A stretch of DNA of 64,000 nucleotides from Acidovorax sp. RAC01 (GCF_001714725.1 NZ_CP016447.1:4335501-4399500), one strand, 5' to 3'. Numbered from the stretch's first letter, positions 8,930-18,314 are shown. Numbers and translations are program-made. The notes: generated from the sequence alone by a model not told the origin.

Positions 8930-9844
8930 ATGTACATCCCGACCAAGCCCTCCCGCAGCAGCACCCTTGCCATGCGCCATCTTGAATACCACGTACGCCA
9001 CTGGGGGCCACAGACGGCTGGCGATGGGTTGCCCACGCTTGTGCTGCTGCACGGCTGGATGGATGTGAGCGCCTCATACCAGTTTGCAGTGGACGCGCTG
9101 CAGGGCGACCGCCGCATCATCGCGCCCGACTGGCGCGGCTTTGGCCTGAGCTCGGGCGGGCCTGTGGACCACTACGTGTTTGCAGATTACCTGGCAGACC
9201 TGGACCTGCTGCTGGACCACTACGCACCCGGCGAAGCGGTGGACCTGGTGGGCCACAGCATGGGCGGCAACGTGGCCATGATGTATGCCGGCGTGCGCCC
9301 CCAGCGTGTGCGCCGCCTGGTGAACCTGGAGGGCTTTGGCATGCCCGCCACCCGGCCCGCCCAGGCCCCCACCCGCTATGCGCAGTGGATCGACGAAATC
9401 AAGCAACTGCATGCAGGCGACAAGACGCTGAAAAGCTACGACACCGCCGATGGCGTGGCGCAGCGCCTGATGAAGACCAACCCCCGCCTGTCGCGCGGCA
9501 AGGCCGAGTGGCTGGCCCAGCACTGGGCCCGCCCCAATGCCGAGGGCCGCTGGGAAATACTGGGCGACCCGGCGCACAAGATCACCAGCGCGCAGCTCTT
9601 CCGGCTGGACGAAGCCCTGGCCATCTACGAACGCATCACCGCCCCGGTGCTGGCGGTGGAGGCCGACAGTGACAGCCTGGGCCAATGGTGGAAGGGCCGC
9701 TACGACCTGAACGAATACCACCAGCGGCTGGGCCATGTGCCCGACTGCCGGCAGGCGGTGGTGACCGACGCGGGGCACATGCTGCACCACGACCAGCCGC
9801 AGCAGGTCGCACGCCTGATCGAGGACTTTCTGGCTCTCCCCTGA
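8930..9844 (+). CDS. Alpha/beta hydrolase
   Basis: A 304-residue serine hydrolase with the alpha/beta fold. VLLHGWMDVSASYQ supplies the oxyanion HG motif, VGHSMGGNVAM the nucleophile Ser in GxSxG, EADSDSLG the likely acid, and DAGHMLHHDQP the catalytic His. The family covers esterases, lactonases and C-C hydrolases, so the substrate is open. The ATG at 8930 was chosen; an internal ATG at 8972, just before MRHLEYHVRHWG, is a credible alternative. A dispersed repeat overlaps the stop codon. Confidence 0.88.
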   Translation: MYIPTKPSRSSTLAMRHLEYHVRHWGPQTAGDGLPTLVLLHGWMDVSASYQFAVDALQGDRRIIAPDWRGFGLSSGGPVDHYVFADYLADLDLLLDHYAPGEAVDLVGHSMGGNVAMMYAGVRPQRVRRLVNLEGFGMPATRPAQAPTRYAQWIDEIKQLHAGDKTLKSYDTADGVAQRLMKTNPRLSRGKAEWLAQHWARPNAEGRWEILGDPAHKITSAQLFRLDEALAIYERITAPVLAVEADSDSLGQWWKGRYDLNEYHQRLGHVPDCRQAVVTDAGHMLHHDQPQQVARLIEDFLALP

Positions 9845-9912
9845 GAATTTTCAAGCAAAATAAGCCCCCAAGGCTTGATTCATAAGCCTCTATTGCTATC
9901 AATTTTGAATAT
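9842..9912. repeat. Dispersed palindromic repeat, family 1
   Basis: An AT-rich element that begins in the hydrolase stop codon. It matches 47165-47240 closely: both have GA(A/G)AATTT, CAAGC, CTTGATTC, AAGC and TATTGCTAT in the same order and spacing. The right end carries TTGCTATCAATTTTGA, the GATAGC-type end seen in other copies. Confidence 0.7.
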
Positions 9913-10044
9913 TTGGCACTGAAGAAGCCTGGCCTGGGTACTCGCCGCCTCGCTGCACAGCCGTACCAAGGGCCATTGGCGGGGCTGCATCCCATCCCAT
10001 GAGAAAATCGCGGGTTACTCCACAGAACACCCAAGGCAAGCATC

Positions 10045-11149
10045 ATGGACGCAGAACGCATCAACCTCATTGGCAACACCCTCTCTGACCTGGCGGTGCG
10101 AACGCAAGAGTTACGGAGGTATCTTTGACTTCGATGCCAAATTTGAACGCCTTCGCACGGTAAACGCCTCGCTCGAAGATCCTTCCGTCTGGAACGACCC
10201 CAAGAAGGCACAGGAGCTGGGCAAGGAAAAAAAATCGCTCGATGGCGTGGTGCTCACGCTCGACCGTCTCACGCAGGAACTGGCCGACAACGCCGAACTG
10301 TTCGAGATGAGCAAGGAAGAAGGCGATGACGATGGCCTGATGACCATCGAAGCCGAAACCGCCAAGCTCAAGCCCGAGATCGAGCAGCTGGAGTTCCGCC
10401 GCATGTTCCGCATGGAGGCCGACCCGCTCAACTGCTTTGTCGACATCCAGGCAGGCGCAGGCGGCACGGAGGCCTGCGACTGGGCCAGCATGCTGCTGCG
10501 CCAGTACCTCAAGTACGCCGAGCGCAAGGGCTTCAAGACCACGGTCGAGGAAGAAACCGCGGGCGACGTGGCCGGCATCAAGAGCGCCACGATCAAGGTC
10601 GAGGGCGAATACGCCTACGGCCTGCTGCGCACCGAAACCGGCGTCCACCGCCTGGTTCGCAAGAGCCCGTTCGATTCTTCCGGCGGCCGCCACACCTCGT
10701 TCGCCTCGCTGTTCGTCTACCCCGAGATCGATGACTCGATCCAGATCGACATCAACCCGGCCGACGTACGCACCGACACCTACCGCGCATCGGGTGCGGG
10801 CGGGCAGCACATCAACAAGACCGACTCGGCCGTGCGCCTGACGCACATCCCCACCGGCATCGTCGTGCAGTGCCAGGACGGCCGCAGCCAGCACGGCAAC
10901 CGCGACATCGCGTGGCAGCGCCTGCGCTCGCGCCTGTACGACTTCGAGATGCGCAAGCGCCAGGAAGAGCAGCAAAAGCTGGAGGACACCAAGACCGACG
11001 TGGGCTGGGGCCACCAGATCCGCAGCTACGTGCTGGACAACAGCCGCATCAAGGACCTGCGCACCAACGTCGAAATCTCGGCCACGCAAAAAGTGCTGGA
11101 CGGGGACCTCGACGCGTTCATCGAAGCCTCGCTCAAGCAGGGCGTGTAG
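10045..11149 (+). CDS. prfB: Peptide chain release factor 2, with programmed +1 frameshift
   Basis: RF2 recognises UAA and UGA stop codons and triggers peptide release. The gene is read in two frames: 27 codons from the ATG at 10045 to CTT (10123-10125), then an in-frame TGA at 10126-10128 is bypassed by a +1 shift, and 340 codons run from 10127. The second part contains the SPF anticodon-like tripeptide ([13 protein letters not shown]) and the peptidyl-transferase GGQ motif (GAGGQHINK). The total of 367 residues is the usual size. The next gene begins directly after the stop. Translating only from the ATG at 10070 would give a wrong N-terminus. Confidence 0.96.
10114..10129 (+). promoter_or_regulatory. 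prfB recoding signal
   Basis: The sequence CGGAGGTATCTTTGAC combines an internal Shine-Dalgarno-like GGAGG, a three-base spacer, the slippery CTT codon and a TGA stop followed by C. This is the classical arrangement by which low RF2 levels favour frameshifting, so RF2 controls its own synthesis. Confidence 0.95.
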
Positions 11150-11857
11150 ATGACGCAACCCACGCCCCTGGCCGCCCTGCGCATGCACACCGACGCCATC
11201 ATCTTCGACATGGACGGCACCATGATCGACTCCATGCCCTGGCACGCCCAGGCATGGGTCGAGTTCACGCGCCGCCGCGGCATGCAGATCGACGTGCCCG
11301 ATCTGATGGCGCGCACCACAGGCAAGAACGGCACCGAGTGCATCGTGGAGCTGCTGGGACGCCCCGTGTCGCAGGACGAGGCCGACGCCCTCACGCACGA
11401 GAAGGAAACCATCTACCGCGAGCTGTTTGCGCCGCGCTTTGCCGAGGTGGCGGGTTTTCGCCAGTTTGCGGGCCAGGTGCACGCCCGCGGGCTGAAGGTG
11501 GCGGTGGGCACGGCCGGCGACATGGGCAATGTGGAATTCGCAATGGGCCACCTGGGCATGGCGCCTGCGCCACTGGCCATCGTGCGCGGCGACGAAGGCC
11601 TGCCCGGCAAGCCGCAGCCCGCGATTTTTCTGGAGGCAGCGCGCCGCATCGGTGTTGCGCCCGGGCGCTGCATCGTGTTTGAAGATGCGCCGTTCGGCAT
11701 CGAGGCAGCGCGCCGCGCAGGCATGCGTGCCGTGGCCATCTGCAGCACCCACACGCCCGAGCAGCTGGCCGGGCCGCATGTGCTGGCTGCCGTGCGCGAC
11801 TACACCGAACTCATGAACACCGACTTTCTGGAGAGCATCCATGTTGCAACTGCATAA
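11150..11857 (+). CDS. HAD family phosphatase (beta-phosphoglucomutase-like)
   Basis: A 235-residue haloacid-dehalogenase-type hydrolase. Motif I is IIFDMDGTMIDSMP (nucleophile Asp and general acid Asp). Motif II is near VAVGTAGD, motif III is the Lys in LPGKPQP, and motif IV is CIVFEDAPFGIEAA. A helical cap lies between motifs I and II, as in beta-phosphoglucomutase and phosphoglycolate phosphatase relatives; the substrate is not determined. It starts immediately after the prfB stop and overlaps pepN by 17 bases, so the three genes probably share a transcript. Confidence 0.9.
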   Translation: MTQPTPLAALRMHTDAIIFDMDGTMIDSMPWHAQAWVEFTRRRGMQIDVPDLMARTTGKNGTECIVELLGRPVSQDEADALTHEKETIYRELFAPRFAEVAGFRQFAGQVHARGLKVAVGTAGDMGNVEFAMGHLGMAPAPLAIVRGDEGLPGKPQPAIFLEAARRIGVAPGRCIVFEDAPFGIEAARRAGMRAVAICSTHTPEQLAGPHVLAAVRDYTELMNTDFLESIHVATA

Positions 11858-14621
11858 CGCAGACGGAAGCGGCGACGGCGCAGGCCCGGCCGCTGCCGTC
11901 CGGCGCGAGGACTACGCCGCCCCCGCCTACTGGATCGACAGCGTCGACCTCACCTTCGACCTGGACCCTGCCAAGACACGCGTGCTCAACCGGATGACGC
12001 TGCGGCGCAATCCGGCAGTGGCACCGCAGCCGCTGCGCCTGGACGGCGAGGACCTGAACCTGGCGCGCGTGCTCGTCAACGGCCAGGGCACATCGTTCAA
12101 GATGGAGGGCTCGCGCCTGGTGCTGGAGAACCTGCCCGAGGGCGAGGAAGCCTTCGCGCTGGAGATCTTCACCACCTGCTGCCCCGCGAAGAACACGCAC
12201 CTGATGGGCCTGTATGTGAGCCAGGGCACGTTCTTCACGCAGTGTGAGGCCGAGGGATTCCGGCGCATCACATACTTCCTGGACCGCCCGGACGTGATGG
12301 CCAGCTACACCGTGACGCTGCGGGCCGACAAGGCGCAGTACCCTGTGCTGCTGAGCAACGGCAACCTGGTGGACAGCGGTGACCTCGAAGACGGCCGCCA
12401 CTTTGCCAAGTGGGTCGATCCGCACAAGAAGCCCTGCTACCTGTTTGCCCTGGTGGCCGGCAAGCTCGTGGCACGCGAACAGAAGATCAAAAGCCGGTCT
12501 GGCACCGACCACCTTCTGCAGGTGTACGTACGCCCCGGCGACCTGGGCAAGACCGAGCACGCGATGAATTCGCTGATGCACAGCGTGGCCTGGGACGAAG
12601 CCCGCTTTGGCCTGCCGCTGGACCTGGAGCGCTTCATGATCGTCGCCACCAGCGACTTCAACATGGGCGCGATGGAGAACAAGGGTCTGAACATCTTCAA
12701 CACGAAGTACGTTCTGGCCAGCGAATCCACCGCCACCGACACCGACTTCGCGAACATCGAGAGCGTGGTCGGCCATGAGTACTTTCACAACTGGACGGGC
12801 AACCGCGTCACCTGCCGCGACTGGTTCCAGCTGAGCCTGAAGGAAGGCCTCACCGTCTTCCGCGACCAGGAATTCAGCATGGACCTGGCCGCCAGCCCCT
12901 CGGCCCGTGCCGTCAAGCGCATCGAGGACGTGCGCGTGCTGCGCACCGCCCAGTTCCCCGAAGACGCAGGCCCCATGGCCCACCCTGTGCGGCCTGACAG
13001 CTACGTCGAGATCAACAACTTCTACACCGTCACCATCTACGAAAAGGGTGCCGAGGTGGTGCGCATGCAGCACAACCTCGTGGCCGATGAGGCCACTGGT
13101 GTCTCCTGTCGGGACGGCTTCGCCAAGGGCATGAAGCTGTACTTCGAGCGCCACGACGGCCAGGCCGTGACCTGCGACGACTTCGTGCAGGCCATGGCAG
13201 ACGCCAACCCCGCCAGCCCGCTCACGCAGCACCTGACGCAGTTCAAGCGCTGGTACAGCCAGGCCGGCACACCGCGGGTGCAGGCCGTGGGGCATTACGA
13301 CGCCGCCACCCGCTGCTATGCGCTCACGCTGTCGCAAAGCTGCGCACCCACGCCCGGCCAAAGAGAAAAGCTGCCGTTCGTGATCCCCATCGAACTGGGG
13401 CTCGTCAATGCGGCCACCGGCGCCGCCCTGCCCCTGCATCTGGCGGGCGAAGGCAGTGCCGACGCAGCGACTGCCGCCACGTCGCGCGTCGTGGTGCTGA
13501 CCGAGGCATCGCAGACGCTGACGTTCACCGGCATCGACGCCGAGCCCGTGCCATCGCTGCTGCGCGGCTTCAGCGCACCGGTGGTGCTGGACATCGACTA
13601 CACCGACGCACAGCTGCTCACCCTGCTCGCCCACGACACCGACGCCTTCAACCGTTGGGAAGCAGGCCAGCGCCTGGCACTTCGTTTTGCTATTAATTCA
13701 ATAGCAAAAGAGCCCAACAATACAAGCGGCAGCGGCCATTTTGATCTCAAAAACCTGCCGGACGCGTTGGTGGAGGCCCTGCGCACGGTACTGCGCAACC
13801 CAGGGCTGGATGCTGCGTTCAAGGAACTGGTCCTCACACTGCCGTCAGAAACCTACATTGCCGAACAGCTTGATGTAGTGGACCCACAGCGCATTCACAC
13901 CGTGCGCGAGGCCATGCGTGCGCAACTGGCCCAGGCGCTGCAAGCCGACTGGGCATGGGCGTGGGAGCAGCACCACGACACCGGCGGATACAGCCCCGAT
14001 CCCGTCTCCTGCGGCCGCCGTGCCCTGAGCGGCCTGGCACTGCACATGCTGTGCATTGCCGCCCACGCCAGCGGCGATACGGTGTGGCCCGGCAAGGCAT
14101 TCCAGCGCTTCAAGGATGCCGGCAACATGACCGACCGGTTCAACGCCCTGACGGCCCTGGTGGCCAGCGGCAGCGAACTGGCAGCCCCTGCGCTGGCGCG
14201 CTTTCATGCCCTGTTCAAAGACGACCCGCTGGTCATCGACAAGTGGTTTGCCCTGCAGGCCGGCGCGCCCGACCGCGGCGGCAACATCCTGCCGGCGGTG
14301 CGAAAGCTCATGCAGCACCCCGACTTCAGCCTCAAGAACCCCAACCGCGCCCGCAGCGTGATCTTCAGCTACTGCAACGGCAACCCGGGCGCCTTCCACC
14401 GCGAAGACGCAGCGGGCTACACCTTCTGGAGCGAACGCGTCATCGAGCTCGACGGCATCAACCCCCAGGTGGCCGCCCGCCTGGCGCGCGCGCTCGACCG
14501 CTGGAAGAAACTGGCCGAACCCTGGCGCAGCGCGGCCCGTGAAGCCATCGCCCGCGTCGCAGCCAGGCCCGACCTGTCCAACGACGTGCGCGAGGTCGTC
14601 ACCCGCGCGCTGGCCGGCTAA
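11841..14621 (+). CDS. pepN: Aminopeptidase N
   Basis: A cytoplasmic M1-family zinc aminopeptidase that removes N-terminal residues from peptides. In its 926 residues one sees the exopeptidase motif GAMEN (near residue 275) and the zinc-binding HEYFHNWTGNRVT (near residue 312), with the third ligand Glu in LSLKEGLTVFRDQE, all typical of the bacterial PepN group. The E. coli enzyme has about 870 residues. Part of the extra length lies in the N-terminus and in a short AT-rich segment near residues 617-637 that coincides with a dispersed repeat. The start overlaps the HAD gene. Confidence 0.95.
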   Translation: MLQLHNADGSGDGAGPAAAVRREDYAAPAYWIDSVDLTFDLDPAKTRVLNRMTLRRNPAVAPQPLRLDGEDLNLARVLVNGQGTSFKMEGSRLVLENLPEGEEAFALEIFTTCCPAKNTHLMGLYVSQGTFFTQCEAEGFRRITYFLDRPDVMASYTVTLRADKAQYPVLLSNGNLVDSGDLEDGRHFAKWVDPHKKPCYLFALVAGKLVAREQKIKSRSGTDHLLQVYVRPGDLGKTEHAMNSLMHSVAWDEARFGLPLDLERFMIVATSDFNMGAMENKGLNIFNTKYVLASESTATDTDFANIESVVGHEYFHNWTGNRVTCRDWFQLSLKEGLTVFRDQEFSMDLAASPSARAVKRIEDVRVLRTAQFPEDAGPMAHPVRPDSYVEINNFYTVTIYEKGAEVVRMQHNLVADEATGVSCRDGFAKGMKLYFERHDGQAVTCDDFVQAMADANPASPLTQHLTQFKRWYSQAGTPRVQAVGHYDAATRCYALTLSQSCAPTPGQREKLPFVIPIELGLVNAATGAALPLHLAGEGSADAATAATSRVVVLTEASQTLTFTGIDAEPVPSLLRGFSAPVVLDIDYTDAQLLTLLAHDTDAFNRWEAGQRLALRFAINSIAKEPNNTSGSGHFDLKNLPDALVEALRTVLRNPGLDAAFKELVLTLPSETYIAEQLDVVDPQRIHTVREAMRAQLAQALQADWAWAWEQHHDTGGYSPDPVSCGRRALSGLALHMLCIAAHASGDTVWPGKAFQRFKDAGNMTDRFNALTALVASGSELAAPALARFHALFKDDPLVIDKWFALQAGAPDRGGNILPAVRKLMQHPDFSLKNPNRARSVIFSYCNGNPGAFHREDAAGYTFWSERVIELDGINPQVAARLARALDRWKKLAEPWRSAAREAIARVAARPDLSNDVREVVTRALAG
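13688..13752. repeat. Family 1 repeat inside pepN
   Basis: An AT-rich island within the GC-rich pepN gene, starting TTTTGCTATTAATTCAATAGC (a near-perfect inverted repeat) and ending GCGGCCATTTTGATCTCAAA. It is read in frame as INSIAKEPNNTSGSGHFDLK, a hydrophilic linker without a counterpart that I recognise in other PepN proteins. Confidence 0.55.
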
Positions 14622-14645
14622 CCCCACACCACGGAAACCACCAAC

Positions 14646-15653
14646 ATGGCAAAAAACATCAGCCTGACCCGTTACCTCGTTGAACAGCAACGCATGGACG
14701 GGCTCATCCCCTCCCAATTGCGCCTGCTGCTGGAAGTGGTGGCACGCGCCTGCAAAAGCATCAGCCACGCCGTGAACAAGGGCGCGCTGGGCGGCGTGCT
14801 CGGCGCTGCCGGCAGCGAAAACGTGCAGGGCGAAATCCAGAAAAAGCTCGACATCATCGCCAACGAGGTACTGATCGAAGCCAACGAATGGGGCGGCCAC
14901 CTGGCCGCGATGGCGTCTGAAGAAATGGACGGCATCTACCTGGTGCCCAACCGCTATCCGCAGGGCGAATACCTGCTGCTGTTTGATCCCTTGGACGGCT
15001 CGTCGAACATCGACGTGAACGTGAGCATCGGCACGATCTTCAGCGTGCTCAAGAAGCCCGACGACGATCGCGGCGTGGAAGAAGCCGACTTTTTGCAGCC
15101 CGGCACCCAGCAGGTTGCGGCCGGCTACTGCATCTACGGCCCGCAGACCACCCTGGTGCTCACCGTGGGCGACGGCGTGGCCATGTTCACCCTGGACCGC
15201 GAACAGGGCTCGTTCGTGCTGACCGAAGAGAACATCCGCATTCCTGAAGACACCAAGGAATTCGCGATCAACATGAGCAACATGCGCCACTGGGACGAGC
15301 CGGTAAAGCGCTACATCGACGAGTGCCTGCAAGGCCGCGACGGCCCGCGTGGCAAGGACTTCAACATGCGCTGGATTGCCAGCATGGTGGCCGACGTGCA
15401 CCGCATCCTGACCCGCGGCGGCGTCTTCATGTACCCCTGGGACAAGCGCGAGCCCCACAAGCCCGGCAAGCTGCGCCTGATGTACGAAGCCAACCCCATG
15501 GGCTGGCTGGTCGAGCAGGCCGGCGGTGCTGCCACCAACGGCAAGCAGCGCATCCTCGACATCCAGCCCACGCAGCTCCACGAACGCGTCAGCGTGATCC
15601 TCGGATCAAAAAACGAAGTGGACCGCGTGACCAGCTACCATTCCACGCTATAA
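14646..15653 (+). CDS. fbp: Fructose-1,6-bisphosphatase class 1
   Basis: This gluconeogenic and Calvin-cycle-type enzyme removes the 1-phosphate from fructose 1,6-bisphosphate in the cytoplasm. The 335-residue product contains the metal-binding signature [19 protein letters not shown] and the later substrate loop [21 protein letters not shown], which define class 1 enzymes. The start ATG lies 24 bases after pepN. The last codons and the stop overlap a strong -10 hexamer that serves the downstream tRNA gene. Confidence 0.97.
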   Translation: MAKNISLTRYLVEQQRMDGLIPSQLRLLLEVVARACKSISHAVNKGALGGVLGAAGSENVQGEIQKKLDIIANEVLIEANEWGGHLAAMASEEMDGIYLVPNRYPQGEYLLLFDPLDGSSNIDVNVSIGTIFSVLKKPDDDRGVEEADFLQPGTQQVAAGYCIYGPQTTLVLTVGDGVAMFTLDREQGSFVLTEENIRIPEDTKEFAINMSNMRHWDEPVKRYIDECLQGRDGPRGKDFNMRWIASMVADVHRILTRGGVFMYPWDKREPHKPGKLRLMYEANPMGWLVEQAGGAATNGKQRILDIQPTQLHERVSVILGSKNEVDRVTSYHSTL

Positions 15654-15654
15654 T
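15627..15654 (+). promoter_or_regulatory. Promoter of tRNA-Thr within fbp 3' end
   Basis: GTGACC (15627-15632) and a perfect TATAAT (15649-15654) are separated by 16 bases. The -10 box overlaps the fbp TAA stop codon, and the tRNA begins 12 bases downstream. Confidence 0.65.
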
Positions 15655-15665
15655 CAAAGGCTTAA

Positions 15666-15741
15666 GCCGGTGTAGCTCAGTCGGTAGAGCAGCTCATTCG
15701 TAATGAGAAGGTCGGGTGTTCGATTCATCTCTCCGGCACCA
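15666..15741 (+). tRNA. tRNA-Thr(CGU)
   Basis: A complete 76-base cloverleaf with encoded CCA. The anticodon loop TTCGTAA gives anticodon CGU, decoding ACG. The D arm GCTC/GAGC is regular. The acceptor stem (GCCGGTG with CTCCGGC) has a T-T mismatch at the sixth pair, and the T stem (GGGTG/CATCT) has two G-T wobbles, so the 3' half is somewhat weak. It marks the left border of the prophage remnant. Confidence 0.92.
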
Positions 15742-15753
15742 AGTCAGCAAAGG

Positions 15754-15793
15754 AAACCCCGCTATCGAAAAGGTAGCGGGGTTTCTTCTTTTC
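15754..15793 (+). terminator. Intrinsic terminator after tRNA-Thr
   Basis: A strong stem (AAACCCCGCTA / TAGCGGGGTTT) with a short loop is followed by TCTTCTTTT. It ends the tRNA-Thr transcript. Confidence 0.85.
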
Positions 15794-15860
15794 CGCCCCG
15801 TGTAGCCACCATGTAGCCAGCGGTACGGGGTTTCGCGCACTTGAGCCACGACACCCCGTC

Positions 15861-15887
15861 AACAAAAAAGCCCCATCGCTGGGGCTT
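15861..15887 (-). terminator. Intrinsic terminator at the end of the phage genes
   Basis: Read on the minus strand, the stem AGCCCC/GGGGCT is followed by six T residues. It lies downstream of the broken transglycosylase gene. Confidence 0.75.
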
Positions 15888-15921
15888 CGGTGCTTCTGGA
15901 GCAAATGCTCGTGGCGGGCAA

Positions 15922-16397
15922 TTACCGGCAGCGCGTCTCGATACCGCTAGGCCGCGCGTACGACGAGCAATTGATTGTTTGAGGGGCGGCCGGCGCAGGT
16001 GGCGGCGCGGCGCGTTGACGTACCGCGGCAGCTCCGAGCGTGCGGCCCATTTCCGAGAGAGCGTCCCCAACACCGCTGTCAAGGCCGCCAGCGCCCGCCA
16101 TGGCAGCGGCCACATCGCCCACGACTCGCTCGGTCGCGTTCTGGGGCTCAGGCAGCCCCGCGCCGGTCATCAGGTCGTTGATGGACGCCCCGGCCTTCTT
16201 GAACCGGAACCCGTTATCTGCATCCCGCCCACTGCGCCCGCGTTGGATGTGGTCGTGTTCTTGCCGGACCCAGACTCCTGCGCGTAGATGCTGCGCGCCA
16301 CGTCGGCCAAAGTGCCGGATACGCCCTCCGCAGCGAGCGCCGCGTCTATTGGAGATAGGGCGGCCTTAGGGTATTCATCCCACCATTTACCGCTCAT
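15922..16397 (-). pseudogene. Phage lytic transglycosylase (SLT domain), disrupted
   Basis: The first frame (16397 to 16170) has the beginning of a soluble lytic transglycosylase domain: the catalytic region IYAQESGSGKNTTTSN followed by AGAVGGMQIT. After MQIT the family's remaining domain is missing, and a different frame continues with FKKAGASINDLMTGAGLPEP to a stop at 15922. The simplest reading is an internal deletion that removed most of the domain and shifted the frame. The start codon overlaps the stop of the preceding phage gene (ATGA), so the pair was once translationally coupled. The intact protein was probably a large virion-associated murein hydrolase. Confidence 0.65.
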
Positions 16398-17380
16398 GGC
16401 TTCCTCCTGACCGACCCATCAGGGGCAGTGAACAGCGCGCCCGATGGCAGGGCGTCAAGCTCTGCGCGGCTGCTCACATTGGGGGCTGCCATGGCAGGCG
16501 CGGCCGGCTGCGCACCTGTGGCTGGTGCCTTGTCGCTGTGTTTCAGGTTGAAGGCTTCGCGCAGTCGGTCTTTGGCGCCGTTGCTGTACTCGACGATCTT
16601 GCCAAGGCCCGCGCGGAACTGCTCGATGCTCTGCGCCTGCGACAGCGCCGCGAGATTGGCCTCCAGTCGCTTGCCCTCGGCGTCGGAGACAGCACCCAGT
16701 GCGCCGCCGGTCTTGCTGGCGTCGCGCATCGCTTGCAGCACTCCAAAGCCTACCTGCGACTTGAGCGTTTCGAGGAGCGCCTGAGCGTTGGCAGCGTCGC
16801 CGCCGGGAATGCTCGGAAACTTGCCCTGAATGCCCACGATGCCCTTGAGCCCCGGATGGTTCAGCAACTCATTGGCGCTCGTCGCCAGTCGGTTCAGACT
16901 GTCGTTGGTGCCAGCGAGCTGTGCCGTGTCGGCATTGAATGCGCCGGAAATTTTCTGATCCGCAGGACCGCCGGGGATGGCCTGAAGGTTGCCGTCTGGC
17001 GTCTCACGGTATCCGGCTGGCACCTTGCTGCCGGACTTGCCCTCCAGCTTCGCCAGAGCGAGTTCGACAGCCTGAGCGCGCCGGGCTGTATCGGCATCAG
17101 AGCGCACCTGTGCAATCTGCTGCTTGGTGTCGTTCTGCATCAGCGCCACAGGGCTCTCGAATCCCTCCTCCACGGCCGCGCGCACGATGTTTTCTGGGTC
17201 GCGGGTGTACCTGAGCTTGTCGCGCTCTTTTTCGACCCGCTGGCGTCTCATGCCTTCGTCGAAAACGGCCTGCTGCTCAGGCGTCAGGGGTTCATTGCCC
17301 ATGACGGGTTCGGCATACCGCGCGCCCAGTGCCTCCGCGGCATTGGCATCAAGCCGGCCGGAAATGGCTTGGTTTTTCAT
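16394..17380 (-). CDS. Phage structural or ejection-type protein
   Basis: A 328-residue protein with no signal peptide or membrane segment. It is rich in Ala, Gln, Glu and Lys and is probably largely helical. The stretch LQAMRDASKTGGALGAVSDAEGKRLE is of a kind I associate with tailed-phage virion proteins encoded next to internal murein hydrolases. Its neighbour is such a hydrolase fragment, supporting a role in the particle or in DNA ejection. The exact function is not known. The 5' side abuts a replication-type gene after about 15 bases, which suggests a deletion junction just upstream, so the N-terminus may be truncated. Confidence 0.55.
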   Translation of the reverse strand: MKNQAISGRLDANAAEALGARYAEPVMGNEPLTPEQQAVFDEGMRRQRVEKERDKLRYTRDPENIVRAAVEEGFESPVALMQNDTKQQIAQVRSDADTARRAQAVELALAKLEGKSGSKVPAGYRETPDGNLQAIPGGPADQKISGAFNADTAQLAGTNDSLNRLATSANELLNHPGLKGIVGIQGKFPSIPGGDAANAQALLETLKSQVGFGVLQAMRDASKTGGALGAVSDAEGKRLEANLAALSQAQSIEQFRAGLGKIVEYSNGAKDRLREAFNLKHSDKAPATGAQPAAPAMAAPNVSSRAELDALPSGALFTAPDGSVRRKP

Positions 17381-17394
17381 CGTGCGTCGCTGCT

Positions 17395-17715
17395 CTACCT
17401 TGGCGGTTTCGGCAGCATCGGTCTGTGCCCCTTCACGGTCTCGTGAATGAACCCGGCAGACAGCAACTCACGCTTCGCCCGCGTAATCACTTCCGAGCTT
17501 TTCCATCCGCGTTTTGAGAGATGCGCGGCGGATGCCAGCAATCTGCCGTTGTTGTCCCGGACGTACTGGCGCGCAAACTCCAGCAGCAGGGAGCGGGCGG
17601 GATGGCTCAGGTTGTTGTACGCGGCTGAATCAAGTACCGACCACGGCAGGGCAATAAAGCCCCCCGGGTCACGCGTACCACCTGAACCCCGCCCACGGTT
17701 GCGACCGTTTGCCAC
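17395..17715 (-). CDS. Phage helix-turn-helix protein, probably C-terminally truncated
   Basis: A 106-residue basic protein starting at GTG. It contains a winged-helix-like core (ALPWSVLDSAAYNNLSHPAR, then LSKRGWKSSEVITRAKRELL and AGFIHETVKGHRP) similar to small replication or regulatory proteins of phages in this bacterial family. The conserved core breaks off after GHRP and ends MLPKPPR, next to the virion gene, as expected if a deletion joined early and late modules. DNA binding is inferred from the fold only. Confidence 0.5.
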   Translation of the reverse strand: MANGRNRGRGSGGTRDPGGFIALPWSVLDSAAYNNLSHPARSLLLEFARQYVRDNNGRLLASAAHLSKRGWKSSEVITRAKRELLSAGFIHETVKGHRPMLPKPPR

Positions 17716-17955
17716 TCAATACGCCCCCCAGTCCGGGTTCGCACGTTTGCGCTTGCCCATGCCCAAGGCGTCATTGATGCCAGCGGCAGCCCGAGCTCAC
17801 AGAACTCCACCTGACCGAAGATGAACTCAAGGCGCTCGGCTTCGCACCCGTGAACCCGGTGAAGGCACCGACCCAGCCGAACAGATAGCAGCCCGTGTAA
17901 GTGCACCACACAATGCCTGGCCAGACAGCGTCACCAGCGGTGCTGGGTGCTGTAT

Positions 17956-18279
17956 TCAGTCCTGCGCTGGACCAGTATCGAGCGGGGCCTCGGTGACCAG
18001 GGCCCTGTGGGCCACCATGTCGAGCGCAGGGCGCGCGTTACCTTGCTTGTCCGTCCACACCCGTGGTGTGAGGGTCCCGGCCAGCGCTACCGCGTCGCCT
18101 TCACGCAGCCGCCGGAGCGCATCCTGGCATGCACCGTCGAAGGCAATCACATTCACCAGCACGCTTTCCCCCTCACCTGTGCTGGCCTTCATCTTGACCA
18201 CGGTGAAAGCCTTGCCAAACTTGTCGACGCGCTGCTCCGCATCGGTGTGGAGCCGGCCGGCAACGATTCCATCAATCAT
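17956..18279 (-). CDS. Phage single-stranded-DNA-binding-like protein (OB fold)
   Basis: A 107-residue protein. The pattern MIDGIVAGRLHTDAE, then GKAFTVVKMKA, VNVIAFDGACQDALRRL, EGDAVALAGTLTPRVWTDKQGNARPALDMVAHRAL is that of short SSB-like OB-fold proteins in prophages: each conserved beta strand of SSB is present, but the acidic C-terminal tail (DIPF-type) is absent. It probably coats single-stranded DNA during phage replication. Between its stop and the next gene (17716-17955) only a short ORF (MGKRKRANPDWGAY) is visible. Confidence 0.65.
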   Translation of the reverse strand: MIDGIVAGRLHTDAEQRVDKFGKAFTVVKMKASTGEGESVLVNVIAFDGACQDALRRLREGDAVALAGTLTPRVWTDKQGNARPALDMVAHRALVTEAPLDTGPAQD

Positions 18280-18314
18280 GTCGAGTCCTCAGCCCGATGG
18301 GCGGGTGTATTGGG

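Noticed and set aside
10067..11842. A 591-codon open frame on the minus strand opposite prfB and the HAD gene
   Set aside because: It is a shadow of GC-rich coding sequence. Its translation is rich in His, Gln, Val, Ala and Gly without domains, and the opposite strand has clear RF2 and HAD proteins.
17607..17909. A 100-codon minus-strand ORF in the prophage remnant
   Set aside because: It overlaps the better-supported helix-turn-helix gene in another frame and shows no recognisable domain.
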